Source: Roseibium marinum
Lineage (GTDB): Bacteria; Pseudomonadota; Alphaproteobacteria; Rhizobiales; Stappiaceae
DNA: 64,000 nt
Direction of reading: 5' to 3'
NCBI RefSeq assembly: GCF_002906165.1
Contig: NZ_PPCN01000001.1
Location: 1,054,001 to 1,118,000 of the forward strand
Shown here: piece by piece, positions 18,357 to 28,687 of the stretch
Position numbering within the stretch: the stretch's first letter is position 1
Layout of the letters: each line of letters opens with the position of its first letter
The notes under the pieces: generated by a model
Told to the model about the DNA's origin: nothing
Seen by the model: only the letters and a program-made list of their open reading frames with translations
Databases searched by the model: none
Made by a program: the position numbers and the translations under genes

Positions 18357-19301
18357 ATGAAAATGGCAGCGAAACTCGCTGGAGGACTTGCTCTCGGGCT
18401 CATGCTTTCCGGAACGGCGCTCGCGAACGATCCGGAAAGCTGCAAGACGGTCCGCTTCTCCGATGTCGGCTGGACCGACATCACGGCGACAACGGCGGCC
18501 ACATCGGTGGTTCTTGAAGCCCTCGGATACGAACCCGATGTCAAGATCCTGTCCGTACCGGTGACCTATGCCTCCATGAAGAACAAGGACATCGATGTCT
18601 TTCTCGGCAACTGGATGCCGACCATGGAAGGCGACATCAAGGCCTACGAGGAAGACGGCTCCGTCGAGACGGTCCGCGCCAATCTGGAAGGCGCGAAATA
18701 CACGCTCGCCGTTCCCAAATACACCTACGACAAGGGCCTGAAGAGCTTTCAGGACATCGCCAAGTTCAAGGACGATCTGGACGGCAAGATCTACGGCATC
18801 GAGCCCGGCAACGACGGCAACCGCCTGATCATCGGCATGATCGACCAGAACCTTTACGGCCTGGAAGGCTTCGAGGTGGTGGAATCCTCCGAGCAGGGCA
18901 TGCTCGCCCAGGTCGCGCGCGCCGAAAAACGCGACAACGACATCGTCTTCCTCGGCTGGGAACCGCATCCGATGAACGCCGCGTTCGAGATGGCCTATCT
19001 TGAAGGCGGTGACGACATCTTCGGTCCGAATTACGGCGGAGCGACTGTCTACACCAACGTGCGCGCCGGCTATGTGAAGGAATGCCCGAACGTCGGCAAG
19101 CTTCTGGAGAACCTGGAATTCTCGCTGCCCATGGAAAACGAGATCATGAGCGCGATCCTGAACGACGGCGAAGACCCCAACAAGGCGGCCGCCGCCTGGC
19201 TGAAAGTGCACCCGGCAACTTTCGAAAACTGGCTCGTTGGCGTCAAGACTCTCGACGGTGGCGACAGTTTCGCGGCCGTGAAGGGCGCTCTAGGCCTTTA
19301 G
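18357..19301 (+). CDS. choX: Choline ABC transporter, periplasmic binding protein
   Basis: A 314-residue secreted protein with a signal peptide ending GTALA. It matches ChoX, the high-affinity choline-binding protein of rhizobia. The aromatic cage residues expected for binding the trimethylammonium group are in place: tryptophans in GWTD, GNWMP and LGWEPH, and a tyrosine in AKYTLAVPKYTY. It binds choline in the periplasm and delivers it to ChoWV. A strong AGGAGGTATTTCA site precedes the ATG. It is divergent from betIAB and is followed by a large hairpin before choW. Confidence 0.95.
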   Translation: MKMAAKLAGGLALGLMLSGTALANDPESCKTVRFSDVGWTDITATTAATSVVLEALGYEPDVKILSVPVTYASMKNKDIDVFLGNWMPTMEGDIKAYEEDGSVETVRANLEGAKYTLAVPKYTYDKGLKSFQDIAKFKDDLDGKIYGIEPGNDGNRLIIGMIDQNLYGLEGFEVVESSEQGMLAQVARAEKRDNDIVFLGWEPHPMNAAFEMAYLEGGDDIFGPNYGGATVYTNVRAGYVKECPNVGKLLENLEFSLPMENEIMSAILNDGEDPNKAAAAWLKVHPATFENWLVGVKTLDGGDSFAAVKGALGL

Positions 19302-19317
19302 AAAGCTAAAGTCTGAC

Positions 19318-19390
19318 GGGGCGCCGGCCGCGCGCATCCCGCGTTCAAGCGAACGCGGATCCGAAGCGCGATCCTACCGGCCGGCGCCCC
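19318..19390 (+). other. Large intercistronic hairpin between choX and choW
   Basis: GGGGCGCCGGCCG (19318-19330) pairs perfectly with 19378-19390, and a second hairpin CCGCGTTC-AAGC-GAACGCGG (19339-19358) sits inside it. There is no T-run, so it is probably an mRNA 3'-end stabiliser or attenuating structure that keeps choX more abundant than choWV, rather than a full terminator. Confidence 0.7.
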
Positions 19391-19424
19391 GCCTTTCTCC
19401 ACAACAACAAAAAGGGGCGGCGGG

Positions 19425-20267
19425 TTGAACTGGCTGACGGACTACAAGTTGCCGATCGGACCCTGGGCGCGGTCCCTGGTCGATTGGCTCACCGAAAACG
19501 CCTATTGGGTCTTCGACGGCATATCGCTCTTTCTGGAGACACTGATCGACGGCATCCTGTGGCTTTTGCAGACGCCGCATCCGCTGGTGATTGTCGCGAT
19601 CGCCGTTGTGCTCGCCTATGCGGTGCACCGGAAAATCATCTTCGCGGTCTTCGTGGCGATCTCTCTGCTGCTCATCATCAATCAGGGCTATTGGGAAGAA
19701 ACCACCGAGACCCTGGCGCTGGTTGTCGCCGCGTCCGTCGTCTGCATGGCGGTCGGAGTGCCGGTGGGCGTGCTCGGCGCACATAATCCGCGCTTTTACG
19801 CGGCATTGCGCCCGGTGCTGGACCTGATGCAAACCATCCCGACCTTCGTCTATCTGATCCCGGCGCTCATCCTCTTCGGTCTCGGCATGGTGCCGGGGCT
19901 GATAGCGACGGTGATTTTCGCGATTCCCGCTCCCATCCGCCTGACCCAGCTCGGTGTGTCCTCCACACCGACGGCGCTGATCGAGGCGGGCGAGGCCTTC
20001 GGTGCGACGCGGTCGCAGCTTCTGTGGAAAATCGAACTGCCCTATGCTCTGCCGCAGATCATGGCGGGCCTGACGCAAACCATCATGCTCTCGCTCTCCA
20101 TGGTGGTGATCGCGGCGCTTGTCGGCGCCGACGGGCTCGGCGTCCCGACGCTGCGCGCGCTCAACACGGTGAATATCGCGCAAGGGTTCGAGGTCGGTGT
20201 CTGCATCGTTCTGATCGCCATCGTGCTCGACCGGTTTTTCCGCGCGGAAGAGGGAGGCAAGCGATGA
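19425..20267 (+). CDS. choW: Choline ABC transporter permease
   Basis: A 280-residue inner-membrane permease of the proline/glycine-betaine type, with about six to seven membrane segments and the EAGEAFGATRSQLLWKIELP cytosolic loop that couples to the ATPase. It forms the channel of the choline importer. The start codon is TTG, supported by AAAAAGGGGCGG just upstream and by the ChoW-like N-terminus MNWLTDYKLPIG. It ends in a four-base ATGA overlap with choV. Confidence 0.93.
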   Translation: MNWLTDYKLPIGPWARSLVDWLTENAYWVFDGISLFLETLIDGILWLLQTPHPLVIVAIAVVLAYAVHRKIIFAVFVAISLLLIINQGYWEETTETLALVVAASVVCMAVGVPVGVLGAHNPRFYAALRPVLDLMQTIPTFVYLIPALILFGLGMVPGLIATVIFAIPAPIRLTQLGVSSTPTALIEAGEAFGATRSQLLWKIELPYALPQIMAGLTQTIMLSLSMVVIAALVGADGLGVPTLRALNTVNIAQGFEVGVCIVLIAIVLDRFFRAEEGGKR

Positions 20268-21307
20268 GTACCTCCGATGAGACACCCGTCGTCACCTTCA
20301 AGGATGTCGACATCGTCTTCGGTGAAAATCCCGCTTCGGCGCTTCCGCTGATCGACGCGGGGAAGACCCGGCAGGATATCCAGGCCGAGACCGGCCAGAT
20401 CCTTGGTGTGGCCGGCGCGACATTCGACATCCGCCAGGGGGAAGTCATCGTGTTGATGGGCCTTTCCGGCTCCGGCAAGTCGACTCTCCTGCGCGCGGTG
20501 AACGGCCTTAATCCGGTTATCCGCGGCGAAGTTCAGGTCTTTGACGGTACGGGCTATGTGAACCCTGCAAGCTGTCCCCCGAATGCCTTGCGAGAACTGC
20601 GCCGGAGCCACGTCGCAATGGTGTTCCAGCAATTCGGCCTGCTGCCCTGGCGCACGGTTGCCGAGAATGTCGGCTTCGGTCTCGAACTGGCCGGAATGCC
20701 CGTGAAGGAGCGCGCCGCCAAGGTGAAAGAGCAGCTGAAGCTGGTCGGTCTCACGGACTGGGGCGACAAATATGTCCACGAACTGTCCGGCGGCATGCAG
20801 CAGCGTGTCGGCCTTGCCCGCGCCTTTGCCACCGACGCGCCGATCCTGCTGATGGACGAGCCGTTCTCGGCGCTGGACCCGCTGATCCGCGACAAGCTGC
20901 AGGACGAGCTTCTGGACCTGCAGAAGGAACTCAACCGGACGATCATCTTCGTCAGCCACGATCTGGACGAAGCGGCCAAGATCGGCTCGCGCATCGCGAT
21001 CATGGAAGGCGGCCGGGTGATCCAGCTCGGCACGCCGCAGGAAATCGTCAAGAAACCGGCCAACGACTATGTGGCCGATTTCGTCGGCCACATGAACCCG
21101 CTGAACGTCCTCAGGGCCCGTGACATCATGGTGCCGCCGGGCAGCCTTCCGGGCTCGCTGGCAAGCGGCCTGACTTGTGAGGCCAGCACGCCGATCCGCG
21201 ACGTCGCCAGACTGAAGAAGTCCAGCCCTGAGCCGGTGGTCGTCCGCAAAAACGGTGCGATCGTGGGGGTCATCGGCGAGAACGAATTGCTGGACTGCAT
21301 GCTGTAG
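20264..21307 (+). CDS. choV: Choline ABC transporter ATP-binding protein
   Basis: A 347-residue ATPase of the ProV/OpuA type. Walker A is GLSGSGKST, the signature is LSGGMQQR, Walker B is ILLMDEPFSALDP, and SHDLDEA holds the switch histidine. After about residue 270 a C-terminal regulatory region resembling a CBS-type segment continues to the end. The start is set by the ATGA overlap with choW; a longer frame lies wholly inside choW. Energises choline uptake for conversion to glycine betaine by betAB. Confidence 0.95.
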   Translation: MSTSDETPVVTFKDVDIVFGENPASALPLIDAGKTRQDIQAETGQILGVAGATFDIRQGEVIVLMGLSGSGKSTLLRAVNGLNPVIRGEVQVFDGTGYVNPASCPPNALRELRRSHVAMVFQQFGLLPWRTVAENVGFGLELAGMPVKERAAKVKEQLKLVGLTDWGDKYVHELSGGMQQRVGLARAFATDAPILLMDEPFSALDPLIRDKLQDELLDLQKELNRTIIFVSHDLDEAAKIGSRIAIMEGGRVIQLGTPQEIVKKPANDYVADFVGHMNPLNVLRARDIMVPPGSLPGSLASGLTCEASTPIRDVARLKKSSPEPVVVRKNGAIVGVIGENELLDCML

Positions 21308-21350
21308 AGAAGGACTTCTCCTCCCATGCTGCGGCAGAGCTATCCGCAAT

Positions 21351-21379
21351 AAAAAAACGGGACCGAACGGTCCCGTTTT
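21351..21379. terminator. Bidirectional terminator between choV and the cold-shock gene
   Basis: The stem CGGGACCG (21358-21365) pairs with CGGTCCCG (21368-21375) around a two-base loop. Seven As precede it and four Ts follow, so it can end transcripts from both the choline operon (+) and the convergent cold-shock gene (-). Confidence 0.9.
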
Positions 21380-21436
21380 CGTCAGGTGCACGCGCGGCGG
21401 GTCTGATTGGCCGCCGCGGGTGAAAACCTTCGAAAC

Positions 21437-21649
21437 TCAGATCATCTCGAGCTGGGCAGCCTGCTTGCCGCGGCCGCGACGGTCGTCTTCCGCGACGAAA
21501 GAAACCTTGGCGCCTTCAACCGGCGTTCCGATCCCGGCCTGCTCGAAAGCGGTCACGTGGACGAACACGTCCTTGCCACCGTCATCCGGTGTGATGAAGC
21601 CGAAGCCACGGTCGTGGTTGAAGAATTTAATGGTGCCGTTCTCGCGCAT
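21437..21649 (-). CDS. cspA: Cold-shock domain protein
   Basis: A 70-residue single cold-shock domain, the whole length of a CspA-type protein. RNP1 (RGFGFITP) and RNP2 (VFVHVTAF) are intact, so it should bind single-stranded nucleic acid as an RNA chaperone. The loop DDRRGRGKQAAQLEMI at the end is normal for alphaproteobacterial members. Whether it is cold-induced cannot be told; many paralogues respond to growth phase instead. The 5' leader is probably long, since no other gene lies upstream for almost 500 bases. Confidence 0.93.
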   Translation of the reverse strand: MRENGTIKFFNHDRGFGFITPDDGGKDVFVHVTAFEQAGIGTPVEGAKVSFVAEDDRRGRGKQAAQLEMI

Positions 21650-22143
21650 GGAGAAACCTTTCCGTCAGTTGAAAACGCCCCACTCGTCTCCGGCAAGGCG
21701 CAGATAAACGAGCAGTCAATAAGAAACGGAAAGCTTGTTAATTCAGAGCGGCGCTTAATGGAGCATCCGCCGAAGTTCAGTCTCACCGGGTCTACGTCAT
21801 GTCCCGTACAGCGCAACTCGCGCCGATGCCGCGTACTTTATGTCCGCTCGCGCCTTCCGGCAAGTGAAAGATATGAAAGCGGCGCGGCCGCTCACCATAC
21901 GGTAAGCAAATCGCTTTGGATTCAGGGCATTAGGATGCGCCCGCCGACAAATCTCGAAACGGTCGAAGTCAGGATTTGATGAGTCCGGGCGCAAATTTCT
22001 TCGGCCGAGAGAGCAAAAAACGCTGAGAAACGCAAAGTGACAGCTTGTGACTCCAATCACAGAGTGCGGCGCGCGGCGGGGCTAAGGTGCCTTCATGAAC
22101 TGAGGCGGAGAGCAGGGCCTCACAAACAGGAAGGGACACCGTC
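21650..22143. other. Intergenic space between the cold-shock and BA14K genes
   Basis: About 490 bases between divergent genes. It must hold both promoters and the leader of the cold-shock gene. I see no hairpin with a T-run, no recognisable operator and no open frame with family support. Confidence 0.4.
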
Positions 22144-22500
22144 ATGTTCAGGAGAATCGCAATCACCACCACCGCGCTGGCGCTTGTTGCCGGAGCCACC
22201 CTGACCACCCAGAGCACGCCGGCGGAAGCCGCCAAGGGCTGGCAGGTCGGTGTCGGCATCGCGGGCGGGCTTGCCGCGGGCGCCATTATCGGTTCCGCCC
22301 TGGCGCAGCCGCGTTACCATGCTCCGCCGCGGGCATATTATCCGGGACCGGTTTACCGTCCGGCGCCGGCCCCCGTTTACTACCGTCCGGCGCCGTGGAG
22401 CCCGGCCTGGTACAACTACTGCAGCCACAAGTACCGGTCCTTCAATCCGAACACCGGCTACTTTCTGGCCTATTCCGGTCAGTACAAGTTCTGCCGCTAA
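22144..22500 (+). CDS. BA14K-family small secreted protein
   Basis: A 118-residue secreted protein. A signal peptide ends near TPAEA, then comes a glycine/alanine-rich hydrophobic stretch (VGIAGGLAAGAIIGSALA) and a proline/tyrosine-rich linker. The C-terminal YCSHKYRSFNPNTGYFLAYSGQYKFC is the BA14K domain, first known as a Brucella immunoreactive protein with lectin-like activity. The two cysteines probably form a disulfide. Function in a non-pathogen is unclear; a cell-envelope role is likely. Confidence 0.85.
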   Translation: MFRRIAITTTALALVAGATLTTQSTPAEAAKGWQVGVGIAGGLAAGAIIGSALAQPRYHAPPRAYYPGPVYRPAPAPVYYRPAPWSPAWYNYCSHKYRSFNPNTGYFLAYSGQYKFCR

Positions 22501-22553
22501 AGGCAGCTTGATCTCGCGCCGGGCACAATCGGCCCCCAAAGGGCCCTCGGCCA

Positions 22554-22598
22554 CTCCCTGCAAGGAGCATTCCTCCCCGCCTTGCAGGGAGTTTTTTT
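22554..22598 (+). terminator. Rho-independent terminator of the BA14K gene
   Basis: A 12-bp perfect stem, CTCCCTGCAAGG with CCTTGCAGGGAG, is followed by seven Ts (22592-22598). Confidence 0.92.
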
Positions 22599-22632
22599 GT
22601 GAAGCCGGGTCAAACCCGTCAGCATTCGGGCA

Positions 22633-23094
22633 TTATCGCTCGTCCGCCATCCGCTTCGCGGCCCGCATGACCGTTTCGAGCTGATTGAGAAAGCGCGACC
22701 TGTCCGCCTTGCCGAAGGCCGGACCGCTTTCGCGAATTTCGCCGGTTTCGCGCAAATGCGTATTGAGGTCGCGCATGGCGAGCCGCATGCCGATCGCATC
22801 CTCGCGGAACGGCTTGCCGGTGTGCGAAAGCACCAGGGCGCCGGCCTTGACGCAACGCGCGGCGAGCGGAACGTCGGCGGTGATCACCACATCGCCCTTT
22901 CCGGCGCGCTCCGCGATCCAGTTGTCGGCCTCGTCCGGTCCTTCCGCGACCACCACGCGTTCGATCAGGTCTCCCTCGGGCAGGCGCATCCAGCTGTTGG
23001 AGACGAACCTGATCGGTGTCCCGTGCCGCTCCCCCACCCGGACCGCTTCGTCCTTCACCGGGCAGGCGTCCGCGTCCACGTAAAGCACCGTCAT
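22633..23094 (-). CDS. YaiI/YqxD (DUF188) family protein
   Basis: A 153-residue PIN-like domain protein. YVDADACPVKDE at the N-terminus and the ITADVPLAARC motif define the DUF188 (YaiI/YqxD) family, predicted to be a nuclease-like fold but with no settled function. The ATG at 23094 shares one base with the stop of the upstream flavoprotein gene (TAATG), so translation is coupled. A longer frame reads into that gene and is rejected. It converges on the BA14K gene with about 35 bases between its stop and that gene's terminator. Confidence 0.9.
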   Translation of the reverse strand: MTVLYVDADACPVKDEAVRVGERHGTPIRFVSNSWMRLPEGDLIERVVVAEGPDEADNWIAERAGKGDVVITADVPLAARCVKAGALVLSHTGKPFREDAIGMRLAMRDLNTHLRETGEIRESGPAFGKADRSRFLNQLETVMRAAKRMADER

Positions 23095-24314
23095 TACTCC
23101 GGCTCTCCCTTGCTGTTCTTCAGATAGGCGGAGAGGCTCTGCGCCGCCCGGTGCCCCATGGCAAAACACGCCTGCAGCAGATAGCCGCCTGTCGGCGCTT
23201 CCCAGTCCAGCATCTCTCCGGCGGCAAAGACGCCGGGGAGCTTCCTGAGCATCAGGCCTTCGTCGACCTCATCCAGACGTATGCCGCCGGCGGAGGAGAT
23301 CGCCCGGTCGATCCCGTAGGGCGCTTCGCATGCGACTGGAACCGCCTTTATCCTCGCGGCAAGCTCGTCAGGATCCTGCGGTATCGGTCCCGCTTCCCTT
23401 AAAAGCGCCTGTTCCACCGGATTGAGTTTCACCGTCTTTTTCAGGTAGGTTGAAACCGTTTGCTTGCCCCTGGGCCGGGAAAGCCTGCGGGCAAGCGCCG
23501 CGGCGGTCTTGGCCGGTCGAAGGTCGATATGCAGCAGCGCGGAGCCTTCAGTCTCGATCGTCTCGCGTATTTCCGTCGAAAGGGTATAAATCGCACCGCC
23601 TTCCATCCCGCTTTGGGAAATCAGGGCTTCGCCAGTGACGGATCTTTCGCCGTGACGCAATCCGATGCGCTTCAGCGGCGTGCCGGCAAAACGTTCTTTC
23701 ATCACCGGGCTCCAGGAAACCCGGAACCCGCAATTTGCGGGCCGGAACGGGGATACCCCGATCCCCCGGCTTTCCAGAATAGGAACCCAGGCAGCATTGG
23801 ACCCGAGCTTCGGCCAGCTTGCCCCGCCAAGCGCCAGCAGGGTTGCCCGGGCGGGAAAGCTTTCCGGCTGTCCACCCTCGGGCTGGATCATTGCGGTCCC
23901 GTCGTCGGAAAATCCGGTGAACGTATGCCGCGTCAGCAGTCGCGCGTCGTTCTTCTCCAGCCGGCGCAACCACGCCCGCAGCAGGGGCGAGGCCTTCATC
24001 GAAGCGGGGAAAACCCGGCCGCTGCTGCCGGTGAATGTCTCCTGCCCCAGCCCGTGGCACCATTCCTTCAGGGCCTCGGGTGGAAAATCACCGATCATCG
24101 GCGACAGGAAGGCCTCCGCCTGCCGGTAGCGGCTGAGCAAGGCGGAAAGGTCCTCGCTGTGGGTAAGGTTCAGGCCGCCGCGGCCGGCCATCAGGAATTT
24201 GCGGGCCGGGGAGGGCATGCGGTCAACCATTGTGACGGCAAAACCTTCCGCGGCCAGAAGGTCCGCCGCGAATAGCCCAGCCGGGCCGGCACCGATTATC
24301 AGGACATCAAGCAT
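23094..24314 (-). CDS. TIGR03862-family flavoprotein (HI0933-like)
   Basis: A 406-residue FAD protein. The N-terminal VLIIGAGPAGLFAADLLA fingerprint and FLMAGRGGLNLTHSE show the HI0933-like clan, in the subgroup usually named TIGR03862. The C-terminal GVFAAGEMLDWEAPTGGYLLQACFAMG is typical. Reaction unknown. It is distantly related to the flavoprotein at 9742-10920, which keeps the other subgroup motif (GGGRCNFTN). It is directly coupled to the DUF188 gene downstream, suggesting a joint role, though none is described to my knowledge. Confidence 0.88.
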   Translation of the reverse strand: MLDVLIIGAGPAGLFAADLLAAEGFAVTMVDRMPSPARKFLMAGRGGLNLTHSEDLSALLSRYRQAEAFLSPMIGDFPPEALKEWCHGLGQETFTGSSGRVFPASMKASPLLRAWLRRLEKNDARLLTRHTFTGFSDDGTAMIQPEGGQPESFPARATLLALGGASWPKLGSNAAWVPILESRGIGVSPFRPANCGFRVSWSPVMKERFAGTPLKRIGLRHGERSVTGEALISQSGMEGGAIYTLSTEIRETIETEGSALLHIDLRPAKTAAALARRLSRPRGKQTVSTYLKKTVKLNPVEQALLREAGPIPQDPDELAARIKAVPVACEAPYGIDRAISSAGGIRLDEVDEGLMLRKLPGVFAAGEMLDWEAPTGGYLLQACFAMGHRAAQSLSAYLKNSKGEPE

Positions 24315-24523
24315 GGCGCTTTATAAATCAGCCCCAATGCAAAACGCCACCGTTGAATTCGAACCAGTCAAAATATCCGTGGATCCAAGACTTAAGACGA
24401 CAAGATTAAAGTTTGTTTTTTTTTGAAAGTATTTGTTATCGGTCATATGAGACTATATTTTGAAGGTTGAGGCGAGGTGATGTGCACCACCTGTTTTGCT
24501 TCGCCAAATAGAGGAGACCGGGT

Positions 24524-25717
24524 ATGGAAAAGACCACGGACCTGATCGTTGTTGCGGACCCGGATCAGGGCGTTCAGGCAGGCTTCAAACGCCTGTTTGG
24601 GGAACACCTGAAAGTCGTCTGCTTTGCGGAGTCCGAAGAGGCGCTGCTGTTTCTCAAGCAGAACACCGGAACCGCCGTCATCTTTTCCTGCTATAACCTG
24701 CCCGGTCGGGGAGGCCCCGCGTTTTTGTGTGCTTGCGAAACCCTAGTTCCCCAGGCCGCCAGAGTGATGCTGACGCGCGAAGGCTCCGCCGAGGCGATCA
24801 AGAAAGCGCTGAACGAAGGCCACGTTTTCCTGTTTCTGCAAAAGCCCTGCAAGCAGGCGGAACTGATAACCGCCGTGGAAACTGCGCTTGGCCATCACCA
24901 GCATCTGGCCAAGGACCGGGCGTTGCTGGAGCGCACGCTCGCCGGTTCGATCAAGTTGCTGATCGACATGATGGCCCTGTTTCATCCCGAAGCCTTCCGG
25001 CGCACGGCCACCGTGCGCAAGCAGGCGCTTAAACTGGCCAAAAGTCTCGGCATGAAGAAGACCTGGGAACTGGAAATGGCGGTGATGCTGTCTCCGCTCG
25101 GCGAGGCGTTGCTGCCGAAACAGATCCTGTCCCGCTACCGTGCCGCCCGCAGCTTGACGGAACAGGAACGGGACATCCTCAACAAGTCTCCTGCCCAGAC
25201 CCGCGAACTTTTGACCAACATTCCGCAGCTTGAAAAAGTCTCGGAATATCTGTACCTGTCCGCGCGCGGCTATGACGGGTCCGGTTTTCCCAAGGACGGA
25301 CCGAAGGGAATGGATATCCCGAGGGTCGCCCGTATCATCAAGCTCCTGACCGATCTCTGGTACGCGAGCCCGGAGAACGGTCCGGATGCCGCCGCGTTCG
25401 ACGCCCTGACGATCAACAAGCGCAAATACGATCCCGAACTGCTGGAAATTGCGAAAGAGTTGCTGATGGACGATGTGCCGGAGGACAAGAAGAAGTTTGT
25501 CACCCAGTGCCACATCCGTTCGCTCAAGCCGGGCGATATCCTGATCGACGACGCCCTGACGGAAGGCAACCGGGAACTCGTCCTGTCTCGCGGGCACATG
25601 CTGACCCCGACGACCATCCGGCGTCTGGAGCACTTCCATCAGACCACGGGCGTGCGCCAGCCGATCCGCGTGGAACGCCACCGGGCGTCCGAAGAGGCTC
25701 TGGCCACCACGGCATGA
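24524..25717 (+). CDS. Response regulator with degenerate receiver and HD-GYP-like domains
   Basis: A 397-residue soluble protein. Residues 5-125 look like a CheY receiver, with the conserved lysine in FLQKPC (K107). However, the phosphoacceptor aspartate is replaced by cysteine (FSCYNLPG, C56), and the acidic pair reads ADPD. Residues about 145-300 resemble an HD-GYP domain: RGYDGSGFP keeps the GYP-like loop, but the HD of the usual LLHDIGK is SP (MLSPLGE, 190-191). Both phosphorylation and metal-dependent cyclic-di-GMP hydrolysis are therefore doubtful. It may act as a binding or scaffold protein. It stands alone, with no histidine kinase beside it. ATG follows GAGGAGACCGGGT. Confidence 0.8.
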   Translation: MEKTTDLIVVADPDQGVQAGFKRLFGEHLKVVCFAESEEALLFLKQNTGTAVIFSCYNLPGRGGPAFLCACETLVPQAARVMLTREGSAEAIKKALNEGHVFLFLQKPCKQAELITAVETALGHHQHLAKDRALLERTLAGSIKLLIDMMALFHPEAFRRTATVRKQALKLAKSLGMKKTWELEMAVMLSPLGEALLPKQILSRYRAARSLTEQERDILNKSPAQTRELLTNIPQLEKVSEYLYLSARGYDGSGFPKDGPKGMDIPRVARIIKLLTDLWYASPENGPDAAAFDALTINKRKYDPELLEIAKELLMDDVPEDKKKFVTQCHIRSLKPGDILIDDALTEGNRELVLSRGHMLTPTTIRRLEHFHQTTGVRQPIRVERHRASEEALATTA

Positions 25718-25784
25718 GGACTACCGGCCGGAACACCGCGGCATGTGCGTGGAATTCTCAACACCTGGAACATCTTGAGATTGA

Positions 25785-26564
25785 TCAGCGTTTGTCCGAA
25801 AGCTCGGCCTCGTAGGCTTTCGCCACTCGCAGGAACCGGGCATGGGCATAGTTCACGGAAAGGATGAAGCCCCACCAGCCGTATTTCCGGTATCTGCGTG
25901 CGAAATAGGCCTTGAGGAAACTGGCCGGAAACTCGGTCAGCAAGCGCCAGCGTGGCAGTTTGCGGCCACGCGAGCGCATGTCCTTTACCTGCATGCCGGA
26001 ATAGCGATTGTATTTGCTGACCTGGAAATCGAGCGAGCGGATCGAACGGTGCGCCACGATGCCGGCAAGGCTGGCGATTGTCGCGCTTTCGCCGGGGCGG
26101 ACCGTGTCATGGACGGTCGAGGTGGAGAACCGGCCCTTGCGCCGGTCATAGAGGCGGATCTGATGATAGCCGTAGGCCCAGGGGGCCGGCGCGCTTTCGT
26201 GGGCGTACATGTCCCGGATCATGATGCGCCAGCCATCGGCTTCCCTGTAGCTTCCATCGGCGAATTTCGCCTGGATTTCGGCTTTCAGCTCCGGCGTGAC
26301 TTCTTCATCCGCATCCAGGTTTAACAGCCAGTCGTTGCCGCACTGGTCCTCGCCGAACCGTTTCTGCGGACCGTATCCGGGCCAGTCATTGTGAAGGACC
26401 CGGGCTCCGAGACGTTCGGCGACCGCAACGGTGTCGTCGGTGGAGCCGCTGTCTATGACAATGACCTCGTCGGCCCAGCCGGTCACGCTTTCAATCGGCC
26501 GGGAGATCCGGTCGGCTTCGTCCCTGGCGATAATGAAAACGGATAGTGGCAGGCGGTCAGTCAT
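25785..26564 (-). CDS. Family 2 glycosyltransferase (WaaE/KdtX-like)
   Basis: A 259-residue GT-A fold transferase. It has LSVFIIARDEADRI near the N-terminus, VIDSGSTDDT (nucleotide-sugar binding) and the DxD-type NLDADEEVTPELK. The DGWRIMIRDMYAHE and GYHQIRLYDRRKGRFS segments fit the LPS-core beta-glucosyltransferase subgroup (WaaE/KdtX). It probably adds a sugar to lipopolysaccharide or another envelope glycan at the cytosolic membrane face. I chose ATG 26564 (MTDRLPLSVF); the frame extends 15 codons further. It converges on the response regulator and stands alone. Confidence 0.85.
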   Translation of the reverse strand: MTDRLPLSVFIIARDEADRISRPIESVTGWADEVIVIDSGSTDDTVAVAERLGARVLHNDWPGYGPQKRFGEDQCGNDWLLNLDADEEVTPELKAEIQAKFADGSYREADGWRIMIRDMYAHESAPAPWAYGYHQIRLYDRRKGRFSTSTVHDTVRPGESATIASLAGIVAHRSIRSLDFQVSKYNRYSGMQVKDMRSRGRKLPRWRLLTEFPASFLKAYFARRYRKYGWWGFILSVNYAHARFLRVAKAYEAELSDKR

Positions 26565-26817
26565 CTTGTATCCGGCGCTGATCTGTCTGAGCCGGAAAAC
26601 GCCCGGCACGCCTGTTTAGAGCGTCAGGTGTAAATTTGGAACTATTTGATGGCGCAAAGCAGTTCATTCGGCGATGCGGTGCATCGGGCAAGCGGCGCAA
26701 AGCTGCCGATGGGCTGCTTTCCGCCACCCGACGGGCCGGGCTCTTTTGCCCGCTGACGCCGTTGGGTCGCGCTTGTAGTGGTTTAGCCGTGCCGGGGCAT
26801 CTTTTGAAGAGTGGAAT

Positions 26818-28488
<1,671 letters not shown>

Positions 28489-28576
28489 AACCCGTCTCCG
28501 TCCCGCGTCCCGATCAACTGTGTGCGCCCCGTTGCGAGGCGTTGCATACAGACTATTCCGTAGCGGAAATTGCAAT

Positions 28577-28592
28577 TTCAAAGCGCTTTGAA
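28577..28592. promoter_or_regulatory. LacI-type operator palindrome upstream of the alpha-glucosidase
   Basis: TTCAAAGCGCTTTGAA is a perfect 16-base palindrome with the central CG typical of LacI/GalR-family operators. It lies 89 bases upstream of the alpha-glucosidase start. The regulator is not adjacent. Confidence 0.65.
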
Positions 28593-28687
28593 TGGCTATA
28601 CGCGGGGCTCTGTGAGGTCAAGCGTCTCGAGGGAAAAATCATCCGCGAAAAAAGACAGGTGCCTTTTGCCGGAAGGAACCGGACCAC

